DNA of 64,000 nucleotides from Pseudomonas sp. GD03858 (GTDB lineage: Bacteria; Pseudomonadota; Gammaproteobacteria; Pseudomonadales; Pseudomonadaceae). The notes under the pieces were generated by a model, which worked only from the letters and a program-made list of their open reading frames with translations, was not told where the DNA came from and made no database searches. Within the stretch, counting starts at the first letter, position 1. Every line of letters begins with the position of its first letter. Made by a program: the position numbers and the translations under genes. The stretch spans positions 1 through 64,000 of the forward strand of contig NZ_JAOCDM010000014.1 in NCBI RefSeq assembly GCF_029840925.1. Direction: 5' to 3'. Below are positions 1 through 10,327 of this stretch, piece by piece.

Positions 1-1378
<1,378 letters not shown>

Positions 1379-1531
1379 GCTGCGCTCACTCCTTTGTAGT
1401 TCGAAACCGCAGTTTAGGCCCTGATTCGACGCAGCGGTTCCCCTGCTCGTCGTGCCACTTGAGCACTTCGCCATCACGGCGCAGAATGCTCTACCCTGAG
1501 GTATCCGCCTCCCTCTCTTGAAGGAAATGCA

Positions 1532-2053
1532 ATGACCCGTCTCCGTGCCCTCTGTGCCGCCGTCGCCCTGGTCTGCGCCAGCGGCCAGGTACTCGCAGCC
1601 ACTCCCGGCCACAATGCCGCCGCCGAGAAATTCCTGACCTTGGCCAACGCCGACAAGCTGGGCACTCCGGTGTACATGCAGGTCCAGCAGATGTTCGCCC
1701 AGCGCTTCGAGCAGACCAAGGCACCGGCGGCCAAGAAAAACGTGCTCGACAGCTACCAGGCCAAGGCCAACGCCGCCCTGGACAACGCCATCGGCTGGAA
1801 GAAGCTCAAGCCGAAGATGGTCGACCTGTACACCGCGACCTTCACCGAGGCCGAGCTGAACGACCTGGTCAAGTTCTACGAGTCGCCGCTGGGCAAGAAG
1901 GTCCTGCGCGAGATGCCGAAAGTCACCCAGCAGTCGGCACAGCTGACCCAGCAGAGCCTCGAGCCCGCCGTGCCGGTGGTCAACAAGCTGCTTGACGACA
2001 TGACCAAGGAACTCGACCCGAGCGCCGGCAAGGCCGCCCCGGCGAAGAAGTGA
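1532..2053 (+). CDS. Exported DUF2059 family protein
   Basis: A 173-residue protein of unknown function. Residues 1-22 form a classical signal peptide with a VLA-A cleavage site, so it is expected in the periplasm. The rest is helical and lysine-rich; the C-terminal half (about residues 90-155, with a YESPLGKK segment) has the look of the DUF2059 domain. A good ribosome site (AAGGAA) precedes ATG 1532. It is followed after 10 bases by a BolA-like gene, so the two may be co-transcribed. Function is not known and no catalytic motif is visible. Confidence 0.8.
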   Translation: MTRLRALCAAVALVCASGQVLAATPGHNAAAEKFLTLANADKLGTPVYMQVQQMFAQRFEQTKAPAAKKNVLDSYQAKANAALDNAIGWKKLKPKMVDLYTATFTEAELNDLVKFYESPLGKKVLREMPKVTQQSAQLTQQSLEPAVPVVNKLLDDMTKELDPSAGKAAPAKK

Positions 2054-2063
2054 GCCCGACGCG

Positions 2064-2360
2064 ATGAGCATGCAGCAACGCATCGAACAGCAACTGGCGC
2101 CGCTGGGCACCGATCACCTCGAAGTGCTCAACGAGAGCCACATGCATAGCCGTGGCCAGGAGACGCACTACAAGGCGGTGCTGGTCAGCGCCCAGTTCGC
2201 CGGGTTGAACAGTGTCAAGCGTCACCAGAAGGTCTACGCCACCATGGGTGATCTGATGGGTCAGATCCACGCCCTGGCGATCCACACCTATACGCCCGAG
2301 GAATGGGCGGCGGTCGGCGCGGCGCCGGCCTCGCCGGTGTGCGCCGGCGGCGGGCACTGA
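2064..2360 (+). CDS. BolA family protein
   Basis: A 98-residue BolA-like protein. The family has a single KH-like alpha/beta domain and works with monothiol glutaredoxins in iron-sulfur handling or as a DNA-binding regulator. The central ESHMHS...[10 protein letters not shown] segment, followed by [17 protein letters not shown], is the family pattern; its conserved histidines and the KRHQ/VY motif are present. The C-terminal tail ([14 protein letters not shown]) is small-residue-rich and carries a Cys and a His that could bind metal. It sits 10 bases after the DUF2059 gene and is followed by a REP palindrome pair. Confidence 0.85.
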   Translation: MSMQQRIEQQLAPLGTDHLEVLNESHMHSRGQETHYKAVLVSAQFAGLNSVKRHQKVYATMGDLMGQIHALAIHTYTPEEWAAVGAAPASPVCAGGGH

Positions 2361-2397
2361 ATCCTTTCCGTCGTTCTGGTACAATCTCGCAAAATCC

Positions 2398-2491
2398 GGG
2401 GGCCGCTTTGCGGCCCTTTCGCGACACAAGGCCGCTCCTACAGGAATACGCATTCCCCTGTAGGAGCGGCCTTGTGTCGCGAAAGGGGCGC
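2398..2491. repeat. Inverted pair of putida-type REP elements
   Basis: Two copies of an about 31-base element face each other: one arm at 2414-2444 (CCCTTTCGCGACACAAGG...) and its reverse complement at 2457-2487, with a 12-base spacer. Flanking GC-rich palindromes (GGGCCGC/GCGGCCC-type) extend the structure. The same element recurs at 17361-17479. It lies between the BolA-like gene and trhO and can form a long hairpin, so it may also stop transcription. Confidence 0.9.
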
Positions 2492-2565
2492 AAGGCGCCC
2501 CCATGCTTTTTCATGTCAAACCCGGTCCGCCCCTTACGAGGGCAACCACCAGGAGTTTCAGATTC

Positions 2566-3498
2566 ATGACCCAACCGATCGTCGTGGCGGCGCTGTACAA
2601 GTTCGTCACCCTGCAGGACTACGTCGAACTGCGCGAGCCGCTGCTCAAGGCCATGCTCGACAACGGCGTCAAAGGCACCTTGCTGCTGGCCAACGAAGGC
2701 ATCAATGGCACGGTCTCGGCCACCCGCGAAGGCATCGACGCGCTGCTGGCCTGGCTGCGCAGTGACCCGCGCCTGGTGGATGTCGACCATAAAGAGTCGT
2801 ACTGCGACGAGCAGCCGTTCTACCGCACCAAGGTCAAGCTCAAGAAAGAGATCGTCACCCTCGGCGTGCCGGGCGTGGACCCGAACCAGGCGGTCGGCAC
2901 CTACGTCGAGCCGAAAGACTGGAACGACCTGATCAGCGATCCGGAAGTTCTGCTGATCGATACCCGCAATGACTATGAAGTGGCCATCGGCACCTTCAAG
3001 GGCGCCATCGACCCGAAGACCGAGAGCTTTCGCGAGTTCCCGGAGTACATCAAGGCCAACTTCGACCCGAGCAAGCACAAGAAGGTGGCGATGTTCTGCA
3101 CCGGTGGCATCCGTTGCGAAAAGGCCTCCAGCTACATGCTCGGCGAGGGCTTCGAAGCCGTCTATCATCTTAAGGGCGGCATCCTGAAATACTTCGAGGA
3201 GGTAGCGCAGGAAGAAAGCCTCTGGGACGGCGACTGCTTCGTCTTCGACAATCGGGTCACCGTGCGTCACGACCTGAGCGAGGGCGAGTACGACCAGTGC
3301 CATGCCTGCCGCCACCCGATCGATGCGAAGGACCGTGAGTCGGAGCACTATTCGCCAGGCGTCAGCTGCCCGCATTGCTGGGACACCCTGAGCGAGAAGA
3401 CCCGGCGCAGTGCCATCGACCGCCAGAAGCAGATCGAGCTGGCCAAGGCGCGCAACCTGCCGCACCCGATCGGTTACAACTACAAAGCCGAGGCCTGA
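2566..3498 (+). CDS. trhO: tRNA uridine(34) hydroxylase TrhO (rhodanese family)
   Basis: A 310-residue homologue of TrhO/YceA, which hydroxylates U34 in tRNA to form 5-hydroxyuridine, a step towards cmo5U/mcmo5U. An N-terminal acylphosphatase-like part (about residues 1-100) is followed by a rhodanese domain (about 120-220) with the active-site loop [15 protein letters not shown]-terminal segment with CHACRHP and CPHC cysteine pairs probably binds metal. The ATG at 2566 is chosen because AGGAG lies about 10 bases upstream and the product then starts [13 protein letters not shown]; upstream in-frame codons are REP sequence. The stop is 3 bases before the next start. Confidence 0.93.
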   Translation: MTQPIVVAALYKFVTLQDYVELREPLLKAMLDNGVKGTLLLANEGINGTVSATREGIDALLAWLRSDPRLVDVDHKESYCDEQPFYRTKVKLKKEIVTLGVPGVDPNQAVGTYVEPKDWNDLISDPEVLLIDTRNDYEVAIGTFKGAIDPKTESFREFPEYIKANFDPSKHKKVAMFCTGGIRCEKASSYMLGEGFEAVYHLKGGILKYFEEVAQEESLWDGDCFVFDNRVTVRHDLSEGEYDQCHACRHPIDAKDRESEHYSPGVSCPHCWDTLSEKTRRSAIDRQKQIELAKARNLPHPIGYNYKAEA

Positions 3499-3501
3499 TG
3501 C

Positions 3502-4134
3502 ATGTCCGCACGCCTGCTCTATGTGATGGACCCGATGTGCTCCTGGTGCTGGGGCTTCGCCCCGGTGGCCAAGGCGCTGATCGCCCAGGCGCGCGAGGCT
3601 GGTGTCGCCACCCGCCTGGTACCCGGTGGGCTGCGCAGCGGCGGCAGCGCCCTGGATGCCTCGACCCGCAAGTACATCCTCGAGCACTGGCAGGCGGTGC
3701 ATGACGCCACCGGGCAGCCATTCCTTTTCGATGGCGCGATGCCTGACGGCTTCGTCTATGACACCGAGCCCGCGTGCCGCGCCCTGGTCGCGGCGCGCGA
3801 GCTGGACGATGAACGGGCCTGGACGCTGCTCGGGCTGATCCAGCGTTCGTTCTACGAGCAGGGGCTGGATGTCACCCGCGCCCCGCAGCTGGTGGAGCTG
3901 GCCGTACTGGCCGGTTTCGACCGCGAACAGTTCGCGCAGCGCTTCACTCACTCGGACACCCGCACCGCCACCAGCGAAGACTTCGGCTGGGTGCAGGATC
4001 TGGGCATCGCCGGTTTTCCCACCCTGTTGGCCGAGCGCAACGGCCAGCTGGCGTTGCTGACCAACGGCTACCAGTCGCTGGACAGTCTGCAACCGCTGCT
4101 CGGCCGCTGGCTGCAGCAGGCTGCCTGTGCTTGA
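3502..4134 (+). CDS. DsbA-family (FrnE-like) thiol oxidoreductase
   Basis: A 210-residue thioredoxin-fold protein of the DsbA/2-hydroxychromene isomerase superfamily. The redox motif C13-S-W-C16 lies at the end of the first strand (MDPMCSWCWGF). The cis-Pro region near GIAGFPTLLAE is also conserved. There is no signal peptide, so it should be cytosolic and act on thiols or small molecules rather than as a periplasmic DsbA. It starts 3 bases after trhO and overlaps the ABC exporter gene by 8 bases, so the three are likely one operon. The substrate is unknown. Confidence 0.85.
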   Translation: MSARLLYVMDPMCSWCWGFAPVAKALIAQAREAGVATRLVPGGLRSGGSALDASTRKYILEHWQAVHDATGQPFLFDGAMPDGFVYDTEPACRALVAARELDDERAWTLLGLIQRSFYEQGLDVTRAPQLVELAVLAGFDREQFAQRFTHSDTRTATSEDFGWVQDLGIAGFPTLLAERNGQLALLTNGYQSLDSLQPLLGRWLQQAACA

Positions 4135-5959
4135 TCTGCCAGGGTCGCCAGACCCTGTGCCAGGGAAGTCTCCCGCCGTGCCCGATCGCCTGAGCTGGGC
4201 GGAAATCCGCCGCCTGGCCCTGCACCACAGGAAAGCCCTGTGGACCGCCAACCTGGTGGCCGTGCTCGCCGCGCTGTGCAGCGTGCCCATCCCCTTGCTG
4301 CTGCCGTTGCTGGTGGACGAGGTGCTGCTGGGCCACGGTGACGCTGCGCTGAAGTGGATGAACAACTTCCTGCCGGCGGGCTGGCAGGTGGCCGCGGGCT
4401 ACATCGGCCTGATGCTGGTCGCCACCCTCGGCCTGCGCCTGGCGGCACTGGCGTTCAACGTGGTCCAGGCCAAACTGTTCGCCGGCTTGGCCAAGGACAT
4501 CGTCTATCGCCTGCGCATCCGCCTGATCGAGCGGCTCAAGCGCATCTCGCTGAAAGAGTACGAGAGCCTGGGCAGCGGCACGGTGACCACGCACCTGGTC
4601 ACCGACCTGGACACCCTCGACAAGTTCGTCGGCGAAACCTTGAGCCGCTTCCTGGTGGCCGTGCTCACGCTGACCGGCACCGCCGCCATCCTGCTCTGGA
4701 TGCATTGGCAGCTGGCGCTGCTGATCCTGCTGTTCAACCCATTGGTGATCTATTTCACCGTGCAGTTGGGCAAGCGCGTCAAGCACCTGAAGAAGCTCGA
4801 GAACGACAGCACCGCGCGCTTCACTCAGGCACTGACCGAGACCCTCGACGCGATCCAGGAGATCCGTGCCGGCAACCGCCAGGGCTACTTCCTCGGCCGT
4901 CTGGGTCTGCGCGCTCGCGAGGTGCGCGACTATGCGGTGGCCTCGCAGTGGAAGAGCGATGCCAGTGGCCGGGCCAGCGGCCTGCTGTTCCAGTTCGGTA
5001 TCGACATCTTCCGTGCCGCGGCGATGCTCACGGTGCTGTTCTCCGACTTGTCGATCGGTCAGATGCTGGCGGTGTTCAGCTACCTGTGGTTCATGATCGG
5101 GCCGGTGGAGCAGTTGCTGAACCTGCAATATGCCTACTACGCGGCGGGTGGCGCGCTGAGTCGTCTGAACGAGCTGCTGGCGCGTGCCGACGAACCGCAG
5201 TACCCGGCCGCCAGTGACCCATTCGCCGGGCGCGAAACGGTTGGCATCGAGGTCCGTGACCTGCGCTTCGCCTATGCCGACGAGCCGGTGCTCGACCAGC
5301 TGAACCTGTCCATCGCGCCGGGCGAGAAGGTGGCCATCGTTGGCGCCAGCGGTGGCGGCAAGAGCACCCTGGTGCAACTGTTGCTGGGGCTGTACGGCGC
5401 CCAGGCCGGTACCATCCGCTTCGGTGGCGCCAGCCTGCAGGAGATCGGCCTGGAAACCTTGCGTGAAAACGTCGCGGTGGTGTTGCAGCATCCGTCGCTG
5501 TTCAACGACAGCGTGCGCGCCAACCTGACCCTGGGCCGTGAATGCAGTGACGAGTCCTGCTGGCAGGCCCTGCGCATCGCCCAGCTGGACGCCACCATCG
5601 CCGCGTTGCCGCAGGGGCTCGACAGCATCGTCGGGCGTTCCGGCGTGCGCCTGTCGGGCGGCCAGCGCCAGCGCCTGGCGATCGCCCGCATGGTGCTGGC
5701 CGAACCCAAGGTGGTCATCCTCGACGAGGCGACCTCGGCGCTGGACGCCGCCACCGAATACAACCTGCACCAGGCCCTGGCCCGTTTTCTCAGTGGCCGC
5801 ACCACGCTGATCATCGCCCACCGGTTGTCGGCGGTGAAGCAGGCGGACCGGGTGCTGGTGTTCGACGGCGGGCACGTCGCCGAGGATGGCGGCCATCAGC
5901 AACTGATCGCCGAGGGCGGCTTGTACGCCAAGCTGTACGGGCACCTGCAGCAGACCTGA
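4127..5959 (+). CDS. ABC exporter, fused membrane and ATPase domains
   Basis: A 610-residue type IV half-transporter resembling MsbA/lipid or peptide exporters. The membrane domain covers about residues 40-340; the ATPase domain about 370-605 has Walker A GASGGGKST (406-414), signature LSGGQRQR (about 513) and Walker B VVILDEATSALD. It probably works as a homodimer in the inner membrane. The start is GTG at 4127, overlapping the preceding gene by 8 bases; a second in-frame GTG at 4179 would trim 17 residues. The substrate cannot be read from sequence. Confidence 0.9.
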   Translation: MLDLPGSPDPVPGKSPAVPDRLSWAEIRRLALHHRKALWTANLVAVLAALCSVPIPLLLPLLVDEVLLGHGDAALKWMNNFLPAGWQVAAGYIGLMLVATLGLRLAALAFNVVQAKLFAGLAKDIVYRLRIRLIERLKRISLKEYESLGSGTVTTHLVTDLDTLDKFVGETLSRFLVAVLTLTGTAAILLWMHWQLALLILLFNPLVIYFTVQLGKRVKHLKKLENDSTARFTQALTETLDAIQEIRAGNRQGYFLGRLGLRAREVRDYAVASQWKSDASGRASGLLFQFGIDIFRAAAMLTVLFSDLSIGQMLAVFSYLWFMIGPVEQLLNLQYAYYAAGGALSRLNELLARADEPQYPAASDPFAGRETVGIEVRDLRFAYADEPVLDQLNLSIAPGEKVAIVGASGGGKSTLVQLLLGLYGAQAGTIRFGGASLQEIGLETLRENVAVVLQHPSLFNDSVRANLTLGRECSDESCWQALRIAQLDATIAALPQGLDSIVGRSGVRLSGGQRQRLAIARMVLAEPKVVILDEATSALDAATEYNLHQALARFLSGRTTLIIAHRLSAVKQADRVLVFDGGHVAEDGGHQQLIAEGGLYAKLYGHLQQT

Positions 5960-6103
5960 GACAGGCAGCGGCAAGCGGCACGCGAGCGGAAGGTTTTTCT
6001 TGGCGCTTGAAGCCGTCGGCTTGTCGCTCCTTCATGGCAAATGGCCTACGCTGTGCTTGTCTAGGTCGATTTGTGCCTTATCTGCCGTCATGACAGGGAT
6101 TAC

Positions 6104-8560
6104 ATGAAGGGAAAACGGACTCTCGAAGCGCCGAGGTTGCTGGGTATCATCTGGCCATTCGTCGCCGTTGTGGTGTTCCAGGTGCTGTTGGGCAGCCTGA
6201 GCCTTTACGCCCTGTCCGCGATGCGTGCCTATGTCGCGGGCGAGAGCCTGTGGTCCAAGGCGCAGAAAGACGCCATCTATTACCTCAACCTCTACGTGGC
6301 CGATCGCGACCCACAGACCTACGAGCGTTATCGCCGGGCCATTCTCGTGCCCCAGGGAGACCATGACCTGCGCTTGGCCCTGGACCGCCCCGTCCCTGAT
6401 CTGGAAGCCGCGCGCCGGGGCATTCTGCAGGGTGGCAACCATCCCGACGACGTTGCCCGGATCATCTGGTTCTACCGCAATTTCCGCCATGTCAGCTACA
6501 TGGAGACCGCCATCGACTACTGGAACATCGGCGACGACTACCTGCGCCAGCTGGACGTGCTTGCCGGCCAGATGCGCGAGGGGTTTGCCGCCGGCAACGT
6601 CGATGCGCGACAGATGGCCAGCTGGCGGGCGCGTATCGTCGCCATCAACGATGGCGTGACGCCGGCGGCCAAGGCGTTCAGCGATGCCCTGGGCGAAGGC
6701 TCGCGCATGTTGCTGAAAGTGCTGATGCTCACCAACCTGGCTACCGCGCTGTTTCTCATCGCCATGGCCTGGCGGCGTTCGAGCAAGTTGCTGGCTCAGC
6801 GCCAGGCCTTCGCCAGCGCGCTGCAGGAAGAGAAGGAGCGGGCGCAGATCACCCTGGCGTCGATCGGCGATGCGGTGATCACCGCCGACGTCGAGGGTTA
6901 CATCACCTATATGAATCCGGCAGCCGAGCAACTGACTCACTGGCAGGCGGCCCAGGCTCAGGGCCTGCTCTTGGCGTCATTGTTCAGCCTGCTCGATGAA
7001 AATGCCCAGGCCGACAGCCGTACCTTGGTCGAACAGGTGCTCAGTGGCAGTCTCAAGGGCGGCGCCGAACATGCGCGGCTGATCCAGCGCCTGGATGGCA
7101 GCACGGTGTCGGTCAATCTGGTCGGGTCGCCGATCCTCACCGAGCGGCAGGTCAGTGGCATCGTCGTGGTGCTTCACGACATGACCCAGGAGCGCCAGTA
7201 CATCGCCAACCTGTCCTGGCAGGCGACCCACGACGCCCTGACGGGGCTGGCCAACCGTCGCGAGTTCGAATATCGCCTCGAACAGGCCCTCAACGGCCTG
7301 GCTCGCCAGGCCGGGCGCCATTCGTTGATGTTCCTCGATCTCGACCAGTTCAAGCTGGTCAACGATACCTGTGGCCATGCGGCCGGCGATGAGCTGTTGC
7401 GGCATATCTGCGCCGTGCTGCAATCGGGCCTGCGCGAAGGCGACACACTGGCCCGGTTGGGTGGTGACGAGTTCGGCGTGTTGCTGGAGAACTGCCCTTC
7501 GGAACAGGCCGAGCGCATCGCCGAGCAGTTGCGCCAGGCCGTGCAAAGCCTGCATTTCGTCTGGAAGGGGCGGCCTTTCGTCACCACGGTCAGCATCGGC
7601 CTGGTGCATATGACCCAGGCCCACAACACCCTGGAGGCTTCCCTGAGGGCTGCGGACATGGCCTGCTACATGGCCAAGGAGAAAGGCCGCAATCGCGTCC
7701 AGGTGTACCACGCGGACGACAGCGAGCTGTCGATGCGCTTCGGCGAAATGGCCTGGATCCAGCGCCTGCATGTGGCGCTGGAAGAAAACCGCTTCTGCCT
7801 CTATGCCCAGGAAATCGCACCGTTGCAGCCCCATGAAGGCCCCGGGCATATCGAAATCCTGCTGCGCCTGCATGACGAGAGCGGGCGCACCATCCTGCCC
7901 GACAGTTTCATCCCCGCAGCGGAGCGCTATGGCTTGATGACCGCCCTCGACCGTTGGGTGGTGCGCAGTGTCTTCCAGGTGATCCGCCAGTGCCTGGACG
8001 AGGGGCGGGAGGGCCCCTTGGCCATGTGCGCGATCAATCTTTCCGGCTCCAGCATCGGCGATGACAAGTTCCTGGAGTACCTGCAGCGGCTGTTTGGCGA
8101 GTTCGATATCCCGCCACGGTTGATCTGTTTCGAAATTACCGAAACCAGCGCGATCGCCAATCTGGGCAGCGCTATTCGATTCATCAATGAATTGAAAGGA
8201 TTGGGCTGCAGATTCTCCCTCGACGACTTCTGCGCCGGAATGTCGTCATTCGCCTATTTGAAGCATTTGCCTGTAGACTTCCTGAAGATCGACGGAAGTT
8301 TCGTCAAGGACATGCTCGATGATCCGATCAACCGGGCGATGGTCGAGGTGATCAATCACATCGGCCACGTCATGGGCAAGCGGACCATTGCCGAGTTCGT
8401 CGAAACGCCATTGATCGAGCAGGCCTTGCAGGAGATCGGCGTGGACTACGCCCAGGGCTATCTCATCGAGCGCCCGCAGGTGTTCACCTGCGACAGCCTG
8501 CAGCGTCAACGGATTGCCGCGAGGCCCCTCTTGCACCGGGCGCCGGGGACCTTTCGCTGA
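6104..8560 (+). CDS. Membrane-bound GGDEF-EAL cyclic-di-GMP enzyme with PAS domain
   Basis: An 818-residue bifunctional-type cyclic-di-GMP protein. Two membrane helices (about 17-37 and 204-224) bracket a periplasmic sensing region; a PAS domain (about 245-365) follows, then GGDEF (active site GGDEF near residue 452) and EAL (about 560-800). The I-site RxxD (R-E-G-D) lies five residues before GGDEF, so product inhibition is possible. The EAL signature reads EILLR rather than EALLR, but the later metal and catalytic residues (NLSG, FEITET, DDF, KID, EFVE) are intact, so phosphodiesterase activity is plausible. ATG 6104 has an AGGGA ribosome site; a TTG 33 bases upstream is less likely. Confidence 0.93.
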   Translation: MKGKRTLEAPRLLGIIWPFVAVVVFQVLLGSLSLYALSAMRAYVAGESLWSKAQKDAIYYLNLYVADRDPQTYERYRRAILVPQGDHDLRLALDRPVPDLEAARRGILQGGNHPDDVARIIWFYRNFRHVSYMETAIDYWNIGDDYLRQLDVLAGQMREGFAAGNVDARQMASWRARIVAINDGVTPAAKAFSDALGEGSRMLLKVLMLTNLATALFLIAMAWRRSSKLLAQRQAFASALQEEKERAQITLASIGDAVITADVEGYITYMNPAAEQLTHWQAAQAQGLLLASLFSLLDENAQADSRTLVEQVLSGSLKGGAEHARLIQRLDGSTVSVNLVGSPILTERQVSGIVVVLHDMTQERQYIANLSWQATHDALTGLANRREFEYRLEQALNGLARQAGRHSLMFLDLDQFKLVNDTCGHAAGDELLRHICAVLQSGLREGDTLARLGGDEFGVLLENCPSEQAERIAEQLRQAVQSLHFVWKGRPFVTTVSIGLVHMTQAHNTLEASLRAADMACYMAKEKGRNRVQVYHADDSELSMRFGEMAWIQRLHVALEENRFCLYAQEIAPLQPHEGPGHIEILLRLHDESGRTILPDSFIPAAERYGLMTALDRWVVRSVFQVIRQCLDEGREGPLAMCAINLSGSSIGDDKFLEYLQRLFGEFDIPPRLICFEITETSAIANLGSAIRFINELKGLGCRFSLDDFCAGMSSFAYLKHLPVDFLKIDGSFVKDMLDDPINRAMVEVINHIGHVMGKRTIAEFVETPLIEQALQEIGVDYAQGYLIERPQVFTCDSLQRQRIAARPLLHRAPGTFR

Positions 8561-8598
8561 ACAACGCCCGAAAATCACAGGGAATCAAGGAGCTGACA

Positions 8599-9384
8599 GT
8601 GATCGACGCGTTCGTACGGATCGGACCATTGATGGATCCGGCCAGTTATCCGGATTGGGCCCAACAACTGATAGAGGATTGCCGCGAAAGCAAGCGTCGG
8701 GTGGTGGAGCATGAGTTCTACCAGCGCCTGCGCGACGGCCAGCTCAAGCAGTCGACCATCCGCCAGTACCTGATCGGTGGCTGGCCGGTGGTCGAGCAGT
8801 TCTCCCTCTACATGGCCCACAACCTAACCAAGACCCGCTATGCCCGCCACCCAGGCGAGGACATGGCGCGACGCTGGCTGATGCGCAACATCCGCGTCGA
8901 ACTCAACCATGCCGACTATTGGGTGAACTGGTGCCAGGCCCACGGTATTCACTTGCATGAGTTGCAGTCGCAGGAGGTGCCGCCGGAGCTCAATGGCCTC
9001 AACGACTGGTGCTGGCGGGTATGCGCCACCGAGTCGCTGGCCATCGCCATGGCGGCTACCAACTATGCCATCGAAGGCGCGACCGGCGAGTGGTCGGCGG
9101 TGGTCTGCGCGAACGATACCTACGCCCAGGGCTTCCCCGAGGACACCCGCAAGCGGGCCATGAAGTGGCTGAAGATGCATGCGCAGTACGATGATGCGCA
9201 CCCCTGGGAGGCACTGGAGATCATCTGCACCCTGGCGGGCGAGAAGCCCACGCTGGGGCTGCGCACCGAACTGCGCCGGGCGATCTGCAAGAGCTACGAT
9301 TGCATGTTCCTGTTCCTGGAGCGTTGCATGCAGCTCGAAGGGCGCCAGCAAGGGCGCGCGCGCCCGGCGTTGGCGGCGGGGTAA
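8599..9384 (+). CDS. TenA/PqqC-like (heme-oxygenase-fold) protein
   Basis: A 261-residue all-helical protein of the TenA/PqqC/CADD-like superfamily. The family includes thiaminases and metal-dependent oxidative enzymes; NCBI-type names such as 'TenA family regulator' are historical. Conserved-looking acidic and histidine residues (HEFYQRL, NIRVELNHADYW, ATESLAIA, HAQYDDAHP) suit a di-metal or cofactor site. The GTG at 8599 is preceded by AAGGAG with about 7 bases spacing; the ATG at 8632 has no ribosome site. It ends before a REP hairpin. Substrate unknown; thiamin genes are not nearby. Confidence 0.78.
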   Translation: MIDAFVRIGPLMDPASYPDWAQQLIEDCRESKRRVVEHEFYQRLRDGQLKQSTIRQYLIGGWPVVEQFSLYMAHNLTKTRYARHPGEDMARRWLMRNIRVELNHADYWVNWCQAHGIHLHELQSQEVPPELNGLNDWCWRVCATESLAIAMAATNYAIEGATGEWSAVVCANDTYAQGFPEDTRKRAMKWLKMHAQYDDAHPWEALEIICTLAGEKPTLGLRTELRRAICKSYDCMFLFLERCMQLEGRQQGRARPALAAG

Positions 9385-9387
9385 AAC

Positions 9388-9453
9388 CATCGCGGGGCGA
9401 GCCTGCTCCCACACACCGTTTCAGTGGCGTGGGAGCGGGCTTGCCCCGCGATG
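9388..9453. repeat. Inverted REP pair (second family), possible bidirectional terminator
   Basis: A REP element (CATCGCGGGGCGAGCCTGCT, from 9389) faces its near reverse complement (GTGGGAGCGGGCTTGCCCCG, from 9429) across a short loop. It sits between two converging genes (TenA-like and SDR), where such hairpins often stop transcription from both sides. A related single element occurs at 19729-19770. Confidence 0.85.
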
Positions 9454-9464
9454 TCCATCAAGAT

Positions 9465-10205
9465 TTACTGCGCGTTCAGCGCCTGTCCGTTCACATCCTT
9501 GCTGTCCGGCCCCATCAGGTACAGGTAGACCGGCATGATCTCCTCCGGCAGCGGATTGTTCTGCGGGTTTTCGCCGGGATACGCCTGGGCGCGCATTGCC
9601 GTGCGCGTAGCGCCCGGGTTGATGCTGTTCGAGCGCACCGGTCCCACGCCTTCCAGCTCGTCCGCCAGGGTCTGCATCAGCCCTTCGGTGGCGAACTTCG
9701 ATACCCCATACGCGCCCCAGTAAGCCCGGCCCTTGCGTCCGACGCTGCTGGAGGTGAACACCACCGAGGCATCCTCCGACAGCTTGAGCAGTGGCAGCAA
9801 CGTGCTGGTGAGCATGAAGGTGGCGTTGACGTTGATATGCATCACACGCATGAAGTTATCGCCCGACAGCTGCTCCAGCGGCGTGCGCGGGCCGATGATC
9901 GAGGCGTTGTTCAGCAGGCCGTCGAGGCGCCCGAACTGTTCTTCGATCATCGCCGCGAGTTCGTCGTACTGGTGGGGCAGGGCGGTTTCCAGGTTGAACG
10001 GAATCACCACCGGCTGCGGATGACCGGCGGCTTCGATCTGGTCGTAGACCTCGTTGAGGTTGGCCTCGGTCTTGCCCAGCAGCAGCACGGTGGCTCCCAG
10101 GGCGGCATAGGCCTTGGCGGCGGCGGCGCCGATGCCGCGGCCGGCGCCGGTGACCAGGATGACCCGACCCTTGAGCAGGTCGGGACGGGCGGTGTAGTCG
10201 AACAT
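9465..10205 (-). CDS. YciK-type short-chain dehydrogenase/reductase
   Basis: A 246-residue classical SDR, probably NADP(H)-dependent. The cofactor loop TGAGRGIG lies at residues 19-26, NNAS follows near residue 95, and the catalytic Y-x-x-x-K is YGVSK. It resembles E. coli YciK, whose substrate is unclear. The start is ATG at 10205 (MFDYTARPDLLKGR); an upstream ATG adding nine residues falls in low-complexity sequence and is less likely. It lies downstream of mupP and ubiG on the same strand, after a repeat-rich gap of about 120 bases, and the ubiG-mupP-yciK order is conserved in Pseudomonas. Confidence 0.9.
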   Translation of the reverse strand: MFDYTARPDLLKGRVILVTGAGRGIGAAAAKAYAALGATVLLLGKTEANLNEVYDQIEAAGHPQPVVIPFNLETALPHQYDELAAMIEEQFGRLDGLLNNASIIGPRTPLEQLSGDNFMRVMHINVNATFMLTSTLLPLLKLSEDASVVFTSSSVGRKGRAYWGAYGVSKFATEGLMQTLADELEGVGPVRSNSINPGATRTAMRAQAYPGENPQNNPLPEEIMPVYLYLMGPDSKDVNGQALNAQ

Positions 10206-10285
10206 AGGTCTGTCCTTGGGTATGAGCTGCAAGCTATAAGCGGCAAGCTACAAGAGAAAGCGGATTAGTGTTGGGGCTACTCTTT

Positions 10286-10326
10286 CTTGAAGCTTGAAGC
10301 TTGAAGCTTGAAGCTTGAAGCTTGAA
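10286..10326. repeat. Heptanucleotide tandem repeat (CTTGAAG, about 5.9 copies)
   Basis: Five perfect copies of CTTGAAG plus a sixth lacking one base, ending 1 base before the mupP stop codon (10328-10330). The preceding gap (10224-10258) holds degenerate relatives (GCTGCAAGCTATAAG, GGCAAGCTACAAG). Perfect short tandem copies can change number by slippage, but here they lie just outside both coding regions. Confidence 0.95.
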
Positions 10327-10327
10327 A

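Noticed and set aside
2215..5974. Long minus-strand frames opposite trhO, the DsbA-like gene and the ABC exporter
   Set aside because: Shadows of three well-supported plus-strand genes; the translated text shows only His/Gln/Val-rich low-complexity sequence.
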